Origin: Sideroxyarcus sp045866275
GTDB taxonomy: Bacteria > Pseudomonadota > Gammaproteobacteria > Burkholderiales > Gallionellaceae
Direction: 5' to 3'
Assembly: GCA_045866275.1 (NCBI GenBank)
Contig: BAAFRX010000013.1
Span: forward strand, 8,446 to 72,445
DNA: 64,000 bases
Of this stretch, positions 50,077-59,342 are shown in pieces. The translations under genes and the position numbers were made by a program. The stretch's first letter is position 1, and each line of letters opens with the position of its first letter. The notes under the pieces were generated by a model, which saw nothing but the letters and a program-made list of their open reading frames with translations, was not told the origin of the DNA and ran no database searches.

Positions 50077-52020
50077 ATGTCACCACACGAATCTCTCGAT
50101 CTTTCTCCCTTGATGTCGGCACGCGGCACGGTGCACCTGCCCGGCTCAAAGAGCATCTCCAACCGTGTGCTGCTGCTGGCGGCGCTGGCGGAGGGCGTGA
50201 CCGAGGTGCGCGACCTGCTGCAGTCGGACGATACCGAACGCATGCTGGAGGCCTTGCGCACGCTGGGTGTAGGCATGGAATCGCTCGGGGATAACGCCTA
50301 TCGCGTGGTGGGTTGCGGTGGGGATTTCAAAAACAAACAAGCCAAGTTGTTTTTGGGCAATGCGGGCACGGCCTTCCGTCCGCTGACGGCGGCACTGGCC
50401 TTGTCTGGAGGCGGCTATGAACTGTCCGGCGTGGCACGCATGCACGAGCGGCCCATCGGCGATCTGGTGGATGCGCTGCGCCAGCTGGGTGCCAATATCA
50501 AGTATCTCGGCAAGGAAGGTTTCCCTCCCTTGAAACTTTCTCCGGCAAACCTTGCGGGCGACACCGTTCAGGTGCGCGGCGATGTGTCGAGCCAGTTTCT
50601 TACCGGCTTGCTGATGGCCTTGCCGCTGACCGGCCGCACGGTCAAGGTCGATGTGCTTGGGGACTTGATCTCCAAGCCCTACATCGAGATCACGCTGGCG
50701 ATGATGCGGCGCTTCGGTGTGTGTGTCGAACGCAAGGGCTGGCAGAGTTTCGTGGTGTTCGGCGGCCAGCGCTACACAGCGCCCGGCGAGGTGTATGTCG
50801 AGGGCGATGCCTCGTCCGCTTCGTATTTCCTGGCCGCCGGTGCCATCGGCGGCGGGCCGGTGCGGGTGGAAGGCGTGGGCCGGGACAGCGTGCAGGGCGA
50901 TGTGCGCTTTGCCGAAGCACTGCAAAAGATGGGCGCGCGCATCACGATGGGGTCGAACTGGATGGAAGCCACAGGCCCGGCAGAGGGCAAGCTGAAAGCG
51001 ATCGACCTGGATTGCAACCACATCCCCGATGCGGCGATGACGCTGGCCGTGGCGGCGCTGTTCGCGGACGGCACGACCACGCTGCGCAACATTGCCAGCT
51101 GGCGCGTGAAGGAGACCGACCGCATCGCGGCGATGGCGACCGAGTTGCGCAAGGTCGGTGCGGAAGTGGAAGAGGGCGCTGATTTCATTCGCATCACGCC
51201 ACCGGCACAACTCAGGCATGCGGCCATCGATACTTACGACGATCACCGCATGGCGATGTGTTTTTCGCTGGTCGCGTTCGGTGGGGCAGGCGTGCGTATC
51301 AACGACCCGAAGTGCGTCGCCAAGACTTTTCCTGACTATTTCACGGAGTTCGCCAAAGTGACACAAGCTGTTCCTGTTATCGCCATCGATGGACCTTCTG
51401 CCTCCGGCAAGGGAACGGTGGCGCAGCGCGTGGCAGATGCGCTGGGCATGCATTATCTGGATAGCGGGGCGCTGTATCGCCTGCTGGGCCTGGCGGCGCA
51501 GCGCCACGGCGTGGCGCTGGACGACGAAGCCGGCCTGGCCGCGTTGGCGGGCCAGGTGGATATCCGTTTCGAAAAAGGCGAGACTTGGCTGGATGGGGTG
51601 ATGGTCGGCGACGAGTTGCGCACCGAAGAAGCCGGCGCTGCAGCTTCCAAAGTGGCGGCATTGCCCATGGTTCGCTCGTCTTTGTTGAATAAACAGCGCG
51701 CTTTCCGCCAAGCCCCGGGGCTGGTGGCGGACGGGCGCGACATGGCGTCAGTGGTATTCCCGGACGCCGTGCTCAAGATTTTCCTGACCGCTTCGGCCGA
51801 GGTGCGCGCGGAGCGCCGTTACAAGCAGTTGAAAGAGAAAGGGATGAGTGCTAGTATCGCCGCCCTTTTGCAGGATATACAGGCGCGCGACGAGCGGGAT
51901 ATGCAGCGCAGCGTGGCTCCCCTGCAACAGGCGCAAGGTGCAAGTCTGCTGGATACGACCCCGCTAAACATCGAGCAGGCGGTCGCGGAAGTGCTGACAC
52001 GATACCGTGCGGTAAATTGA
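50077..52020 (+). CDS. aroA: Fused EPSP synthase (AroA)-cytidylate kinase (Cmk)
   Basis: The 647-residue open frame joins two enzymes that are usually separate. Residues 1 to about 425 are EPSP synthase (LPGSKSISNRVLLLAALAEG, LGNAGTAFRPLTAALAL, DDHRMAMCFSL). From about residue 432 it is CMP kinase (IDGPSASGKGTVAQRVADALG, DGRDMASVVFPDA). There is no stop between them. A GTG at 51358 with ACGGAG nine nt upstream could also start Cmk alone. Fusions of this kind are known in related betaproteobacteria. It precedes rpsA, the usual partner of cmk. Confidence 0.93.
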   Translation: MSPHESLDLSPLMSARGTVHLPGSKSISNRVLLLAALAEGVTEVRDLLQSDDTERMLEALRTLGVGMESLGDNAYRVVGCGGDFKNKQAKLFLGNAGTAFRPLTAALALSGGGYELSGVARMHERPIGDLVDALRQLGANIKYLGKEGFPPLKLSPANLAGDTVQVRGDVSSQFLTGLLMALPLTGRTVKVDVLGDLISKPYIEITLAMMRRFGVCVERKGWQSFVVFGGQRYTAPGEVYVEGDASSASYFLAAGAIGGGPVRVEGVGRDSVQGDVRFAEALQKMGARITMGSNWMEATGPAEGKLKAIDLDCNHIPDAAMTLAVAALFADGTTTLRNIASWRVKETDRIAAMATELRKVGAEVEEGADFIRITPPAQLRHAAIDTYDDHRMAMCFSLVAFGGAGVRINDPKCVAKTFPDYFTEFAKVTQAVPVIAIDGPSASGKGTVAQRVADALGMHYLDSGALYRLLGLAAQRHGVALDDEAGLAALAGQVDIRFEKGETWLDGVMVGDELRTEEAGAAASKVAALPMVRSSLLNKQRAFRQAPGLVADGRDMASVVFPDAVLKIFLTASAEVRAERRYKQLKEKGMSASIAALLQDIQARDERDMQRSVAPLQQAQGASLLDTTPLNIEQAVAEVLTRYRAVN

Positions 52021-52043
52021 AACTCGCGCAGCGATTCGCTCGC

Positions 52044-52082
52044 TTCCTCTACCGCTTGCGGGGGAGGATTGAGGAGGGGGTA
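52044..52082. repeat. Degenerate C-rich/G-rich repeat upstream of rpsA
   Basis: The stretch TCCTCTACCGCTTGCGGGGG followed by an AGGATTGAGGAGGGG arm resembles the repeats inside earP and parC. It lies in the 193-bp rpsA leader, together with short hairpins, and could affect the leader's folding. Confidence 0.55.
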
Positions 52083-52213
52083 CGGGCGGTTGAGTTTTGC
52101 TGTAGGGTGCGGTTAACTCCGGCGCCCGTTGAGTTAGGCCCCGATTGGCTCCCCGCTGATCGGGTTGATAAACGAACCCCCGCTTTGCGGGAATACCTGA
52201 AAGTAGATCGAAA

Positions 52214-53920
52214 ATGACCGCTGTCGCTGATATGGAAAGTTTTGCCTCCCTGTTTGAAGAAAGCCTGAACCGCAAGGAAATGCGCGCAGGCGAACTCATC
52301 ACCGCCCAAGTCGTTCGCGTCGAGCAGAACGTGGTCGTGGTGAATGCCGGACTGAAGTCCGAAAGTTATATCCCCGTTGAAGAATTCAAGGACGCAGCGG
52401 GCAACATCGAAGTCAAGGCCGGTGATTTCACCACCGTGGCCATCGAGTCGCTGGAAAACGGTTATGGCGAAACGCGCCTGTCGCGCGAAAAAGCCAAACG
52501 TCTGGCGGCCTGGATCGACCTGGAACAGGCGATGGAAGAAGGCCGCATCGTCGAAGGTTATGTCAGCGGCAAGGTCAAGGGCGGCCTGACCGCCATGGTG
52601 AACGGCATCCGTGCCTTCCTGCCCGGTTCGCTGGTGGACATCCGTCCGGTCAAGGACACCACGCCGTACGAAAACAAGACCATGGAACTCAAGGTCATCA
52701 AGCTGGATCGCAAGCGCAACAACGTGGTGGTGTCGCGCCGCGCCGTGCTGGAAGAGTCGCAGGGGGCCGATCGTGAATCCCTGCTGGAAACCCTCAAGGA
52801 AGGGGCTGTGGTCAAGGGTATCGTCAAGAACATCACCGACTACGGTGCGTTCGTTGACTTGGGCGGTATCGACGGCCTGCTGCACATCACCGATCTGGCC
52901 TGGCGCCGCGTCAAGCACCCGTCCGAGGTGCTGACCGTTGGCGACGAAATCGAAGCCAAGATCCTCAAGTTCGACCAGGAGAAGAATCGCGTTTCCCTCG
53001 GCATCAAGCAGATGGGCGACGATCCGTGGAACGGTCTGGCACGTCGCTACCCGCAAGGCACCCGCCTGTTCGGCAAGGTGACCAACCTGACCGACTATGG
53101 TTCGTTCGTCGAGATCGAGCAGGGCATCGAAGGTCTGGTGCACGTGTCCGAGATGGACTGGACCAACAAGAACGTGCATCCGTCCAAGGTCGTAGCACTG
53201 GGCGACGAAGTCGAAGTGATGATCCTCGAGATCGACGAGCAGCGCCGTCGTATTTCCCTGGGCATGAAGCAGTGCAAGTCCAATCCCTGGGACGATTTCG
53301 CCGCCAACCACCAGAAGGGCGACAAGGTCAAGGGCGCGATCAAGTCGATCACCGACTTCGGCGTGTTCATCGGCCTGGATGGCGGCATCGACGGTCTGGT
53401 GCATCTGTCCGACCTGTCCTGGAGCATCCCCGGCGAAGAGGCGGTGCGCAACTACAAGAAGGGCGACGAACTGGAAGCGGTCGTGCTGGCCATCGACGTG
53501 GAACGCGAACGCATCTCGCTCGGCATCAAGCAACTGGAAGGCGATCCGTTCGGCGGTTTCGTGACCGGGCATGACAAGGGAGCCATCGTCACGGGTACGG
53601 TCAAGTCGCTGGATGCCAAGGGCGCCGTGGTCATGCTGGAAGGCGATGTCGAAGCCTACCTGAAAGCCTCCGAAGTATCGGTGGATCGCGTGGAAGACAT
53701 CCGCAACCACCTGAAGGAAGGCGACACCGTCAAGGCGATCATCATCAACGTGGATCGCAAGAATCGCGGCATCAATTTGTCGATCAAGGCGATGGACAAG
53801 GCGGACACGGCAGCGGCGATGCAGAAGTTCGCAGCCGAGAACACCAATGTCTCGGGCTCCACCAATCTGGGTGCGTTGCTCAAGGCCAAGATGGATTCAA
53901 GCAAGGCTGACGCGCAATAA
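52214..53920 (+). CDS. rpsA: 30S ribosomal protein S1
   Basis: S1 delivers mRNA to the ribosome. The 568-residue protein contains six S1 RNA-binding domains in tandem, the third to sixth showing the repeated G-x-V-x-x-I-T-D-Y/F-G-x-F-V/I and L-H-x-S-D/E patterns. The start follows only a weak AG-rich site, as is usual for S1-controlled leaders. It is part of the cmk-rpsA-ihfB arrangement conserved in proteobacteria. Confidence 0.98.
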   Translation: MTAVADMESFASLFEESLNRKEMRAGELITAQVVRVEQNVVVVNAGLKSESYIPVEEFKDAAGNIEVKAGDFTTVAIESLENGYGETRLSREKAKRLAAWIDLEQAMEEGRIVEGYVSGKVKGGLTAMVNGIRAFLPGSLVDIRPVKDTTPYENKTMELKVIKLDRKRNNVVVSRRAVLEESQGADRESLLETLKEGAVVKGIVKNITDYGAFVDLGGIDGLLHITDLAWRRVKHPSEVLTVGDEIEAKILKFDQEKNRVSLGIKQMGDDPWNGLARRYPQGTRLFGKVTNLTDYGSFVEIEQGIEGLVHVSEMDWTNKNVHPSKVVALGDEVEVMILEIDEQRRRISLGMKQCKSNPWDDFAANHQKGDKVKGAIKSITDFGVFIGLDGGIDGLVHLSDLSWSIPGEEAVRNYKKGDELEAVVLAIDVERERISLGIKQLEGDPFGGFVTGHDKGAIVTGTVKSLDAKGAVVMLEGDVEAYLKASEVSVDRVEDIRNHLKEGDTVKAIIINVDRKNRGINLSIKAMDKADTAAAMQKFAAENTNVSGSTNLGALLKAKMDSSKADAQ

Positions 53921-53934
53921 AAGGAGTGACGGGC

Positions 53935-54222
53935 ATGACACGTTCCGACCTCATTGCCAAGCTGGCTGCGCGTCATCCGCAGTTGCTGGGCAAGGATGCC
54001 GAGCTGGCGGTGAAGGTGATTCTGGACAGCATGTCGGCAACCCTGGCGCAGGGTGGGCGCATCGAGATCCGGGGCTTCGGCAGTTTTGCCCTGAATTACC
54101 GGCCGCCGCGTCTGGGACGCAATCCCAAGTCTGGCGACAAGGTGCAGGTGCCGCCCAAGTATGTGCCTCACTTCAAGGCGGGCAAGGAGTTGCGGGAACG
54201 GGTGGATTATCCGCAGGGTTGA
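53935..54222 (+). CDS. ihfB: Integration host factor subunit beta
   Basis: IHF bends DNA. The 95-residue beta subunit starts MTRSDLIAKLAARHPQL (ATG at 53935, AAGGAG upstream; the GTG three codons before is rejected) and has the DNA-intercalating region RIEIRGFGSFALNYRPPRLGRNPKSG. The gene lies 14 nt after rpsA and is followed by a terminator. Confidence 0.97.
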   Translation: MTRSDLIAKLAARHPQLLGKDAELAVKVILDSMSATLAQGGRIEIRGFGSFALNYRPPRLGRNPKSGDKVQVPPKYVPHFKAGKELRERVDYPQG

Positions 54223-54243
54223 TCGGTTCCGGTGACACGAATG

Positions 54244-54279
54244 ATTGGCGGTGCATCGCAAGGTGTGCCGCCAATTTTT
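54244..54279 (+). terminator. Rho-independent terminator after ihfB
   Basis: ATTGGCGG (54244-54251) pairs with CCGCCAAT (54268-54275) around a 16-nt loop with some internal pairing, followed by a run of five T. It separates ihfB from lapA, although readthrough is likely. Confidence 0.7.
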
Positions 54280-54327
54280 CTTGGTTCATGCTATCTTTGC
54301 CCGACGCTTCGCACTCAAGGAATCGAC

Positions 54328-54603
54328 ATGCCTTACCTGACCTGGCTCCTGCGCATTGTGCTGTTCATCGCCCTGCTCGGGTTTGCGTTGAAGAACAACG
54401 ATCCGGTGGCGTTGCGCTATTTCTTCGGCTACGAATGGAACACCACCCTGGTGGTCGCGTTGTTGAGTTTTTTTGCGCTGGGCGCGGGTTTCGGGATTCT
54501 CGCAATGTTGCCCGCCTGGTTCCGTTTGCGCGTCGAATTGAGGAGCGCCAGACAGGCTGCGTCCAAAGCGGCGCCGCAGGCTGATGCCAAACAAGTCATC
54601 TGA
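54328..54603 (+). CDS. lapA: Lipopolysaccharide assembly protein LapA
   Basis: The 91-residue protein has two membrane helices (about 5-20 and 38-62) joined by FALKNNDPVALRYFFGYEW, which matches LapA/DUF1049 (YciS), and a basic tail rich in Ala/Arg. It partners with LapB in controlling LPS synthesis through FtsH/LpxC. lapB starts 12 nt later. Confidence 0.93.
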   Translation: MPYLTWLLRIVLFIALLGFALKNNDPVALRYFFGYEWNTTLVVALLSFFALGAGFGILAMLPAWFRLRVELRSARQAASKAAPQADAKQVI

Positions 54604-54615
54604 AGAATACAGACA

Positions 54616-55791
54616 ATGGATTTTGAACCCTGGATGCTGCTGGTCTTTCCGCTCTTTTTCGGCATGGGCTGGCTGGCTGCGCGCATCGACATCAAGGAAC
54701 TGCTGACCGAATCGAGCGCGTTGCCGCGCTCATACTTTGACGGTCTGAAATTTCTGCTCAATGAACAGCAGGATCAGGCGATCGAGGCTTTCATCGAGGT
54801 GGTCAAGGTCGATCCGCAGACAATCGAGCTGCACTTCGCGCTCGGCAGCCTGTTTCGCCGCCGCGGCGAAGTGGATCGCGCCATCCGCATGCACCTGAAT
54901 CTGGTCGAACGGGCAGACCTCGACGCGGAAAGGAAACAGCAGGCCTTGTTCGAACTGGCGCAGGATTACTTGAAGGCCGGACTTCTTGACCGGGCTGAAG
55001 ACGCTTTGCTGCGGCTACAAGGGTCCTTATATGAAAGGCAGGCGTACTCATCATTGCTCGATATCTATCAAAAAGAAAAAGACTGGTTAAAGGCAATCAA
55101 TATCGGGCGGCGTCTGGCCGCGCTGGATGGAAGCGACGGCGTTAATTATGAAGCTTTTTTCTATTGCGAATTGGCGGCCGGCGAGCTGGTGAAAAAACAA
55201 CCGGAATCGGCCAGGGAACATCTCAAGCACGCCCTTGTTGCGAGCCCAAAAAATATTCGCGCCAGCATGATGCTGGGCGATATCGCGTTGGCCGAGGATC
55301 AGGTGAAAGAGGCCATCACGACCTGGCAAACGATTGAACTGCAGAATCCGGAATACCTGCCGCTGGTGGCGGAACGTCTGCTCTCGGCCTATAAACGTCT
55401 GGATGACGTGGAGACGGGAGTGACCCTGTTGCGCGGCTGGCTGCAAAAATACCCTTCGCTCGATTTGATGGCCGTATTATTCAAGGCGGTCTCCGAACGG
55501 GAAGGGGCGGAAGCCGCCTACCGGCTGGTGCGCGATGAACTGCGCCGTAATCCCAGCCTGCTTGGCTTGGAAAAACTGCTGGAAGCGCAACTCCTGTCTT
55601 ATCACGGCGAACGCCGCACCGACCTTGAGCTGGTCAAGCAATTGATCCATGACCGCACCCGGACCATCGGCATGTATCGCTGCGGTCATTGCGGGTTCAA
55701 GGCACGCCAGTTCTATTGGCACTGTCCGGCCTGCCAAAGCTGGGATTCTTACCGGCCACGCCGAACCGAAGAGATGGGGATGCTGCAATGA
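54616..55791 (+). CDS. lapB: Lipopolysaccharide assembly protein LapB (YciM)
   Basis: LapB is an inner-membrane scaffold that links LpxC degradation by FtsH to LPS transport. The 391-residue protein has an N-terminal membrane anchor (WMLLVFPLFFGMGWLAARID), about nine TPR repeats, and a C-terminal rubredoxin-like metal site with paired cysteines (YRCGHCGF ... HCPACQSW). Length and layout are canonical. Its stop overlaps pyrF by 4 nt. Confidence 0.96.
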   Translation: MDFEPWMLLVFPLFFGMGWLAARIDIKELLTESSALPRSYFDGLKFLLNEQQDQAIEAFIEVVKVDPQTIELHFALGSLFRRRGEVDRAIRMHLNLVERADLDAERKQQALFELAQDYLKAGLLDRAEDALLRLQGSLYERQAYSSLLDIYQKEKDWLKAINIGRRLAALDGSDGVNYEAFFYCELAAGELVKKQPESAREHLKHALVASPKNIRASMMLGDIALAEDQVKEAITTWQTIELQNPEYLPLVAERLLSAYKRLDDVETGVTLLRGWLQKYPSLDLMAVLFKAVSEREGAEAAYRLVRDELRRNPSLLGLEKLLEAQLLSYHGERRTDLELVKQLIHDRTRTIGMYRCGHCGFKARQFYWHCPACQSWDSYRPRRTEEMGMLQ

Positions 55792-56489
55792 CCGATCCAA
55801 AAATCATCACCGCGCTCGATTATGCGCAGCCGGCGCCGGCGCTCGAACTGGCGCGTCGGCTGCAGCCGGGCATGTGCCGCCTCAAGGTGGGCAAGGAATT
55901 GTTCACCGCCGCCGGACCGCAACTGATCGAGCAATTGCAGCGGCTCGGTTTTGAGGTTTTTCTTGATCTGAAATTCCACGACATTCCGAACACCACCGCA
56001 CAAGCCTGCAAAGCCGCCGCCGCGCTGGGGGTGTGGATGGTCAATGTTCACGCACTGGGCGGTCGGCGCATGTTGGAGGCGGCGCGCGAGGCGTTGGTAC
56101 ATGTTGAGCGCCGCCCGAAGCTGATCGCAGTCACCGTGCTGACCAGCATGACCGAGGCCGATTTGCGCGGGGTTGGCGTCAATGCCAGCCCCGCCCGGAT
56201 GGTGAGCTTGCTGGCGGGATTGGCGCACGAGAGCGGGTTGGATGGTGTGGTGTGCTCGGCACAGGAAGCGCCGGTGTTGCGCCGCCAGTACGGCCCGGAC
56301 TTCTGTCTAGTCACGCCCGGCATCCGCTTGGTGAATTCGGCCGCGCACGACCAGTCGCGGATCATGACGCCGCGTGACGCCCTGGCCGCAGGAGCCAGTT
56401 ATCTGGTCATCGGGCGTCCGATCACCCAGGCTCCCGATCCCCTGCAAGCCTTGCATGATATTCTGTTGCAAACAGGAGAATTGGCATGA
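55788..56489 (+). CDS. pyrF: Orotidine 5'-phosphate decarboxylase
   Basis: PyrF makes UMP. The 233-residue protein has the family's KVGKELF, FLDLKFHDIPNT (catalytic Lys/Asp set) and a C-terminal TPGIRL plus VIGRPIT motif. It overlaps lapB by 4 nt and rfaE by 4 nt, so it is embedded in the LPS operon. A longer in-frame reading overlaps lapB. Confidence 0.96.
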   Translation: MTDPKIITALDYAQPAPALELARRLQPGMCRLKVGKELFTAAGPQLIEQLQRLGFEVFLDLKFHDIPNTTAQACKAAAALGVWMVNVHALGGRRMLEAAREALVHVERRPKLIAVTVLTSMTEADLRGVGVNASPARMVSLLAGLAHESGLDGVVCSAQEAPVLRRQYGPDFCLVTPGIRLVNSAAHDQSRIMTPRDALAAGASYLVIGRPITQAPDPLQALHDILLQTGELA

Positions 56490-57424
56490 AGTTGCCGGTG
56501 TTCGATCAGGCGCGTGTATTGGTGGTCGGTGACGTCATGCTGGACCGCTATTGGTTTGGCGATGTGACGCGCATCTCTCCGGAAGCTCCGGTTCCGGTAC
56601 TGAAGGTGAACACCGTGGAAGCCAGACCGGGCGGCGCGGCCAACGTGGCGCGCAATATTGCCATGCTTGGCGCGCAGTGCACGCTGCTGTCGGTCGTGGG
56701 CAGGGATGAAGCCGGCGACTGCCTGCGCGAGTTGCTGTCCGGGTATGCGCGGATTGAGTCGATGCTGCACTGTGATGAAGGTTTTTCCACCATTATCAAG
56801 TTGCGCGCCATCGCGCGCCAGCAACAATTGCTGCGGATCGACTTCGAAACGGCGCCTAGCCACGAGGTGTTGCAGGCCAAGCTGACCGATTTCGGCCAGC
56901 GTCTGCCGCAGTGCGATGTGGTGCTGCTGTCCGATTACGGCAAGGGCGGTCTGACCCATATCGCGGAGATGATCCGCCTCGCGCGCGCGGCGGGGAAACC
57001 GGTGCTGGTCGATCCCAAGGGCGACGACTATGCGCGCTATCATGGCGCGACCCTGCTTACGCCGAATCGCAGCGAGTTCCGTGCTGTGGCGGGTGGCTGG
57101 AAGAACGAGGCCGAGCTGACCGCCAAGGCGCAAAAACTGCGTGCCGAACTGGAACTGGAGGCGTTGCTGATCACGCGCAGCGAGGAGGGGATGTCGTTGT
57201 TCCGCGCGCCGGAGGTATTGCACGAACCGGCACAGACGCGCGAAGTGTTCGATGTCAGCGGCGCGGGCGATACCGTGATCGCCACGCTGGCAGTCATGCT
57301 GGCAAGCGGCGCGGACATGTCCGATGCGGTGCGCATCGCCAATCGCGCGGCGGGCGTGGTGGTTGGAAAACTGGGCACGGCGACCGTGTCGCGCGAAGAA
57401 ATTATTGAGGATATGGGCAACTGA
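56486..57424 (+). CDS. rfaE1: D-glycero-beta-D-manno-heptose-7-phosphate kinase (RfaE domain I)
   Basis: The enzyme phosphorylates heptose 7-phosphate at C1 for LPS core. The 312-residue PfkB-type kinase has DVMLDRYWFGDVTRISPEAPVPV, RPGGAANVARNIA, and the catalytic VFDVSGAGDTVIATLA. The nucleotidyltransferase half (HldE domain II) is not fused here and must be encoded elsewhere. It is coupled to pyrF and lies 1 nt before hldD. Confidence 0.95.
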   Translation: MKLPVFDQARVLVVGDVMLDRYWFGDVTRISPEAPVPVLKVNTVEARPGGAANVARNIAMLGAQCTLLSVVGRDEAGDCLRELLSGYARIESMLHCDEGFSTIIKLRAIARQQQLLRIDFETAPSHEVLQAKLTDFGQRLPQCDVVLLSDYGKGGLTHIAEMIRLARAAGKPVLVDPKGDDYARYHGATLLTPNRSEFRAVAGGWKNEAELTAKAQKLRAELELEALLITRSEEGMSLFRAPEVLHEPAQTREVFDVSGAGDTVIATLAVMLASGADMSDAVRIANRAAGVVVGKLGTATVSREEIIEDMGN

Positions 57425-57425
57425 C

Positions 57426-58424
57426 ATGTATTACGTGGTGACTGGAGCAGCCGGGTTTATCGGGTCGAACATCGTCAAGGCGCTCAACGAGCGCGGCGAA
57501 ACGAACATCATCGCGGTCGACAACATGAAGAAGGCTGACAAGTTCAGGAATCTCGCCGACTGCGAGATCGCCGATTATCTGGACAAGAAAGATTTCATCG
57601 AGCGTGTGCAGGGTGGCGAGTTTGACGGCGAGATCAAGGCCGTGCTGCACGAGGGCGCCTGTTCCGACACCATGGAGACCGATGGCCGTTACATGATGCA
57701 GAACAACTATCGCTACACGCTGGCGCTGCTCGACTATTGTCAGGACGAGGAGGTGCCGTTCCTGTACGCGTCCTCCGCCTCGGTGTATGGCGGTGGCGGC
57801 GTGTTCAAGGAAAGCCGCGAGTACGAGTCGCCGCTGAACGTTTATGCCTATTCCAAGTTCCTGTTCGACCAGGTGGTGCGCCGGCGCTGGAATCAGCGCA
57901 CGGCGCAGATTGTCGGCTTCCGCTATTTCAACGTGTACGGCCCGCGCGAACAGCACAAGGGACGCATGGCGTCGGTGGCTCACCATTTCTTTAACCAGTA
58001 CCGCGCCGACGGCTGCGTAAAACTGTTCGAAGGTTGCGACGGCTACCCCAACGGCGGACAGCGCCGCGATTTCGTGTCGGTGGAGGATGTGGTCAAGGTC
58101 AATCTGCATTTTCTCGATCACCCGGAAAAATCAGGCCTCTTCAACCTCGGCACCGGCAATGCGCAGAGTTTCAACGAGGTGGCCGTCGCGGTGATCAATA
58201 GCCTGCGCCTGGCCAACAATCAAGACACACTGACGCCGGAGCAGATGCTGCAACAGGGCATTATCAGCTATATCCCGTTTCCCGATGCCTTGCGCGGCAA
58301 ATATCAGAGCTACACCCAGGCCGACATCGCAGCCCTGCGCGCGGCGGGCTATGCGGAACCGTTCCTGACCGTGGAGCAGGGCGCGGCACGTTATGTGCAG
58401 CAATTGTTGGAGAAGGCTGCTTGA
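57426..58424 (+). CDS. hldD: ADP-L-glycero-D-manno-heptose-6-epimerase
   Basis: HldD inverts C6 of ADP-heptose. The 332-residue short-chain dehydrogenase has the NADP loop VTGAAGFIGSNIVKAL, SSASVYGGGG, and the catalytic Tyr-Lys in YAYSKFLFD. The ATG is at 57426, one nt after the kinase stop. With RfaE it supplies LPS heptose. Confidence 0.96.
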   Translation: MYYVVTGAAGFIGSNIVKALNERGETNIIAVDNMKKADKFRNLADCEIADYLDKKDFIERVQGGEFDGEIKAVLHEGACSDTMETDGRYMMQNNYRYTLALLDYCQDEEVPFLYASSASVYGGGGVFKESREYESPLNVYAYSKFLFDQVVRRRWNQRTAQIVGFRYFNVYGPREQHKGRMASVAHHFFNQYRADGCVKLFEGCDGYPNGGQRRDFVSVEDVVKVNLHFLDHPEKSGLFNLGTGNAQSFNEVAVAVINSLRLANNQDTLTPEQMLQQGIISYIPFPDALRGKYQSYTQADIAALRAAGYAEPFLTVEQGAARYVQQLLEKAA

Positions 58425-58440
58425 AGCGGTTTTGCGAGAG

Positions 58441-59334
58441 ATGACCATGTACAAGACACTGGACGACTTCGTCGGCAATACGCCCCTGGTGCAACTCAAA
58501 CGCATCCCGGGTGACACTTCCAATGTCATTCTGGCCAAGTTGGAAGGGAATAACCCGGCGGGCTCGGTCAAGGATCGGCCGGCGCTTTCCATGATCAAGC
58601 ACGCAGAGGCACGCGGCGAGATCAAACCGGGCGATACCCTGATCGAGGCGACCAGCGGCAACACCGGCATTGCGCTGGCGATGGCCGCGGCGATGCGCGG
58701 CTACAGGATGATTCTGGTGATGCCGGAGAATCAATCGGTGGAAAGGCGGCAAACCATGCGCGCGTTCGGCGCAGAACTGGTGTTGACACCGAAGGCAGGC
58801 AGCATGGAACTGGCGCGCGACACGGCGGAGAAACTGCGCGACGAAGGGCGCGGCGTCATTCTCGACCAGTTCGCCAATCCGGACAATCCGCGCGCCCATT
58901 ACGAGGGCACGGCGCCGGAGATCTGGCGCGACACGCAGGGCCGCATTACCCACTTCGTCAGCAGCATGGGCACCACCGGAACCATCATGGGCTGCTCGCG
59001 TTTCTTCAAGGAAAAGAATCCCGCCCTCCAGATCATCGGCGCGCAGCCGGAAGAGGGGTCGCAGATTCCCGGCATCCGCAAATGGCCGCAGGCGTATCTG
59101 CCGAAAATCTACAGCCCGCAGAATATCGATCGCATCGAATACGTGGGTCAGGCGGCAGCCGAGGAAATGACCCGGCGTCTGGCGCGGGAAGAGGGAATCT
59201 TCTGCGGGATTTCTTCCGGCGGTGCGTTGAGCATCGCCCTGCGCATCTCGCAGCAAGTCGAGAACGCGACCCTCGTGTTCATCGTGTGCGACCGCGGCGA
59301 CCGTTATCTTTCGACCGGGATATTCCCGGCTTGA
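58441..59334 (+). CDS. cysM: Cysteine synthase B (O-acetylserine sulfhydrylase) CysM
   Basis: CysM makes cysteine from O-acetylserine and sulfide or thiosulfate. The 297-residue PLP enzyme has FVGNTPLVQL, the PLP lysine in NPAGSVKDRPAL, ATSGNTGIALA and a C-terminal ISSGGALS. The ATG at 58441 or one two codons later (58447, after GAGAG) could be the start. It ends the heptose run and converges on amiC with 8 nt between. Confidence 0.94.
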   Translation: MTMYKTLDDFVGNTPLVQLKRIPGDTSNVILAKLEGNNPAGSVKDRPALSMIKHAEARGEIKPGDTLIEATSGNTGIALAMAAAMRGYRMILVMPENQSVERRQTMRAFGAELVLTPKAGSMELARDTAEKLRDEGRGVILDQFANPDNPRAHYEGTAPEIWRDTQGRITHFVSSMGTTGTIMGCSRFFKEKNPALQIIGAQPEEGSQIPGIRKWPQAYLPKIYSPQNIDRIEYVGQAAAEEMTRRLAREEGIFCGISSGGALSIALRISQQVENATLVFIVCDRGDRYLSTGIFPA

Positions 59335-59342
59335 GTCCGGGT

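Noticed and set aside
51358..52020. Separate cmk gene as an independent feature
   Set aside because: The frame is continuous with aroA. An internal start is possible but unproven, so it is mentioned under the fusion only.
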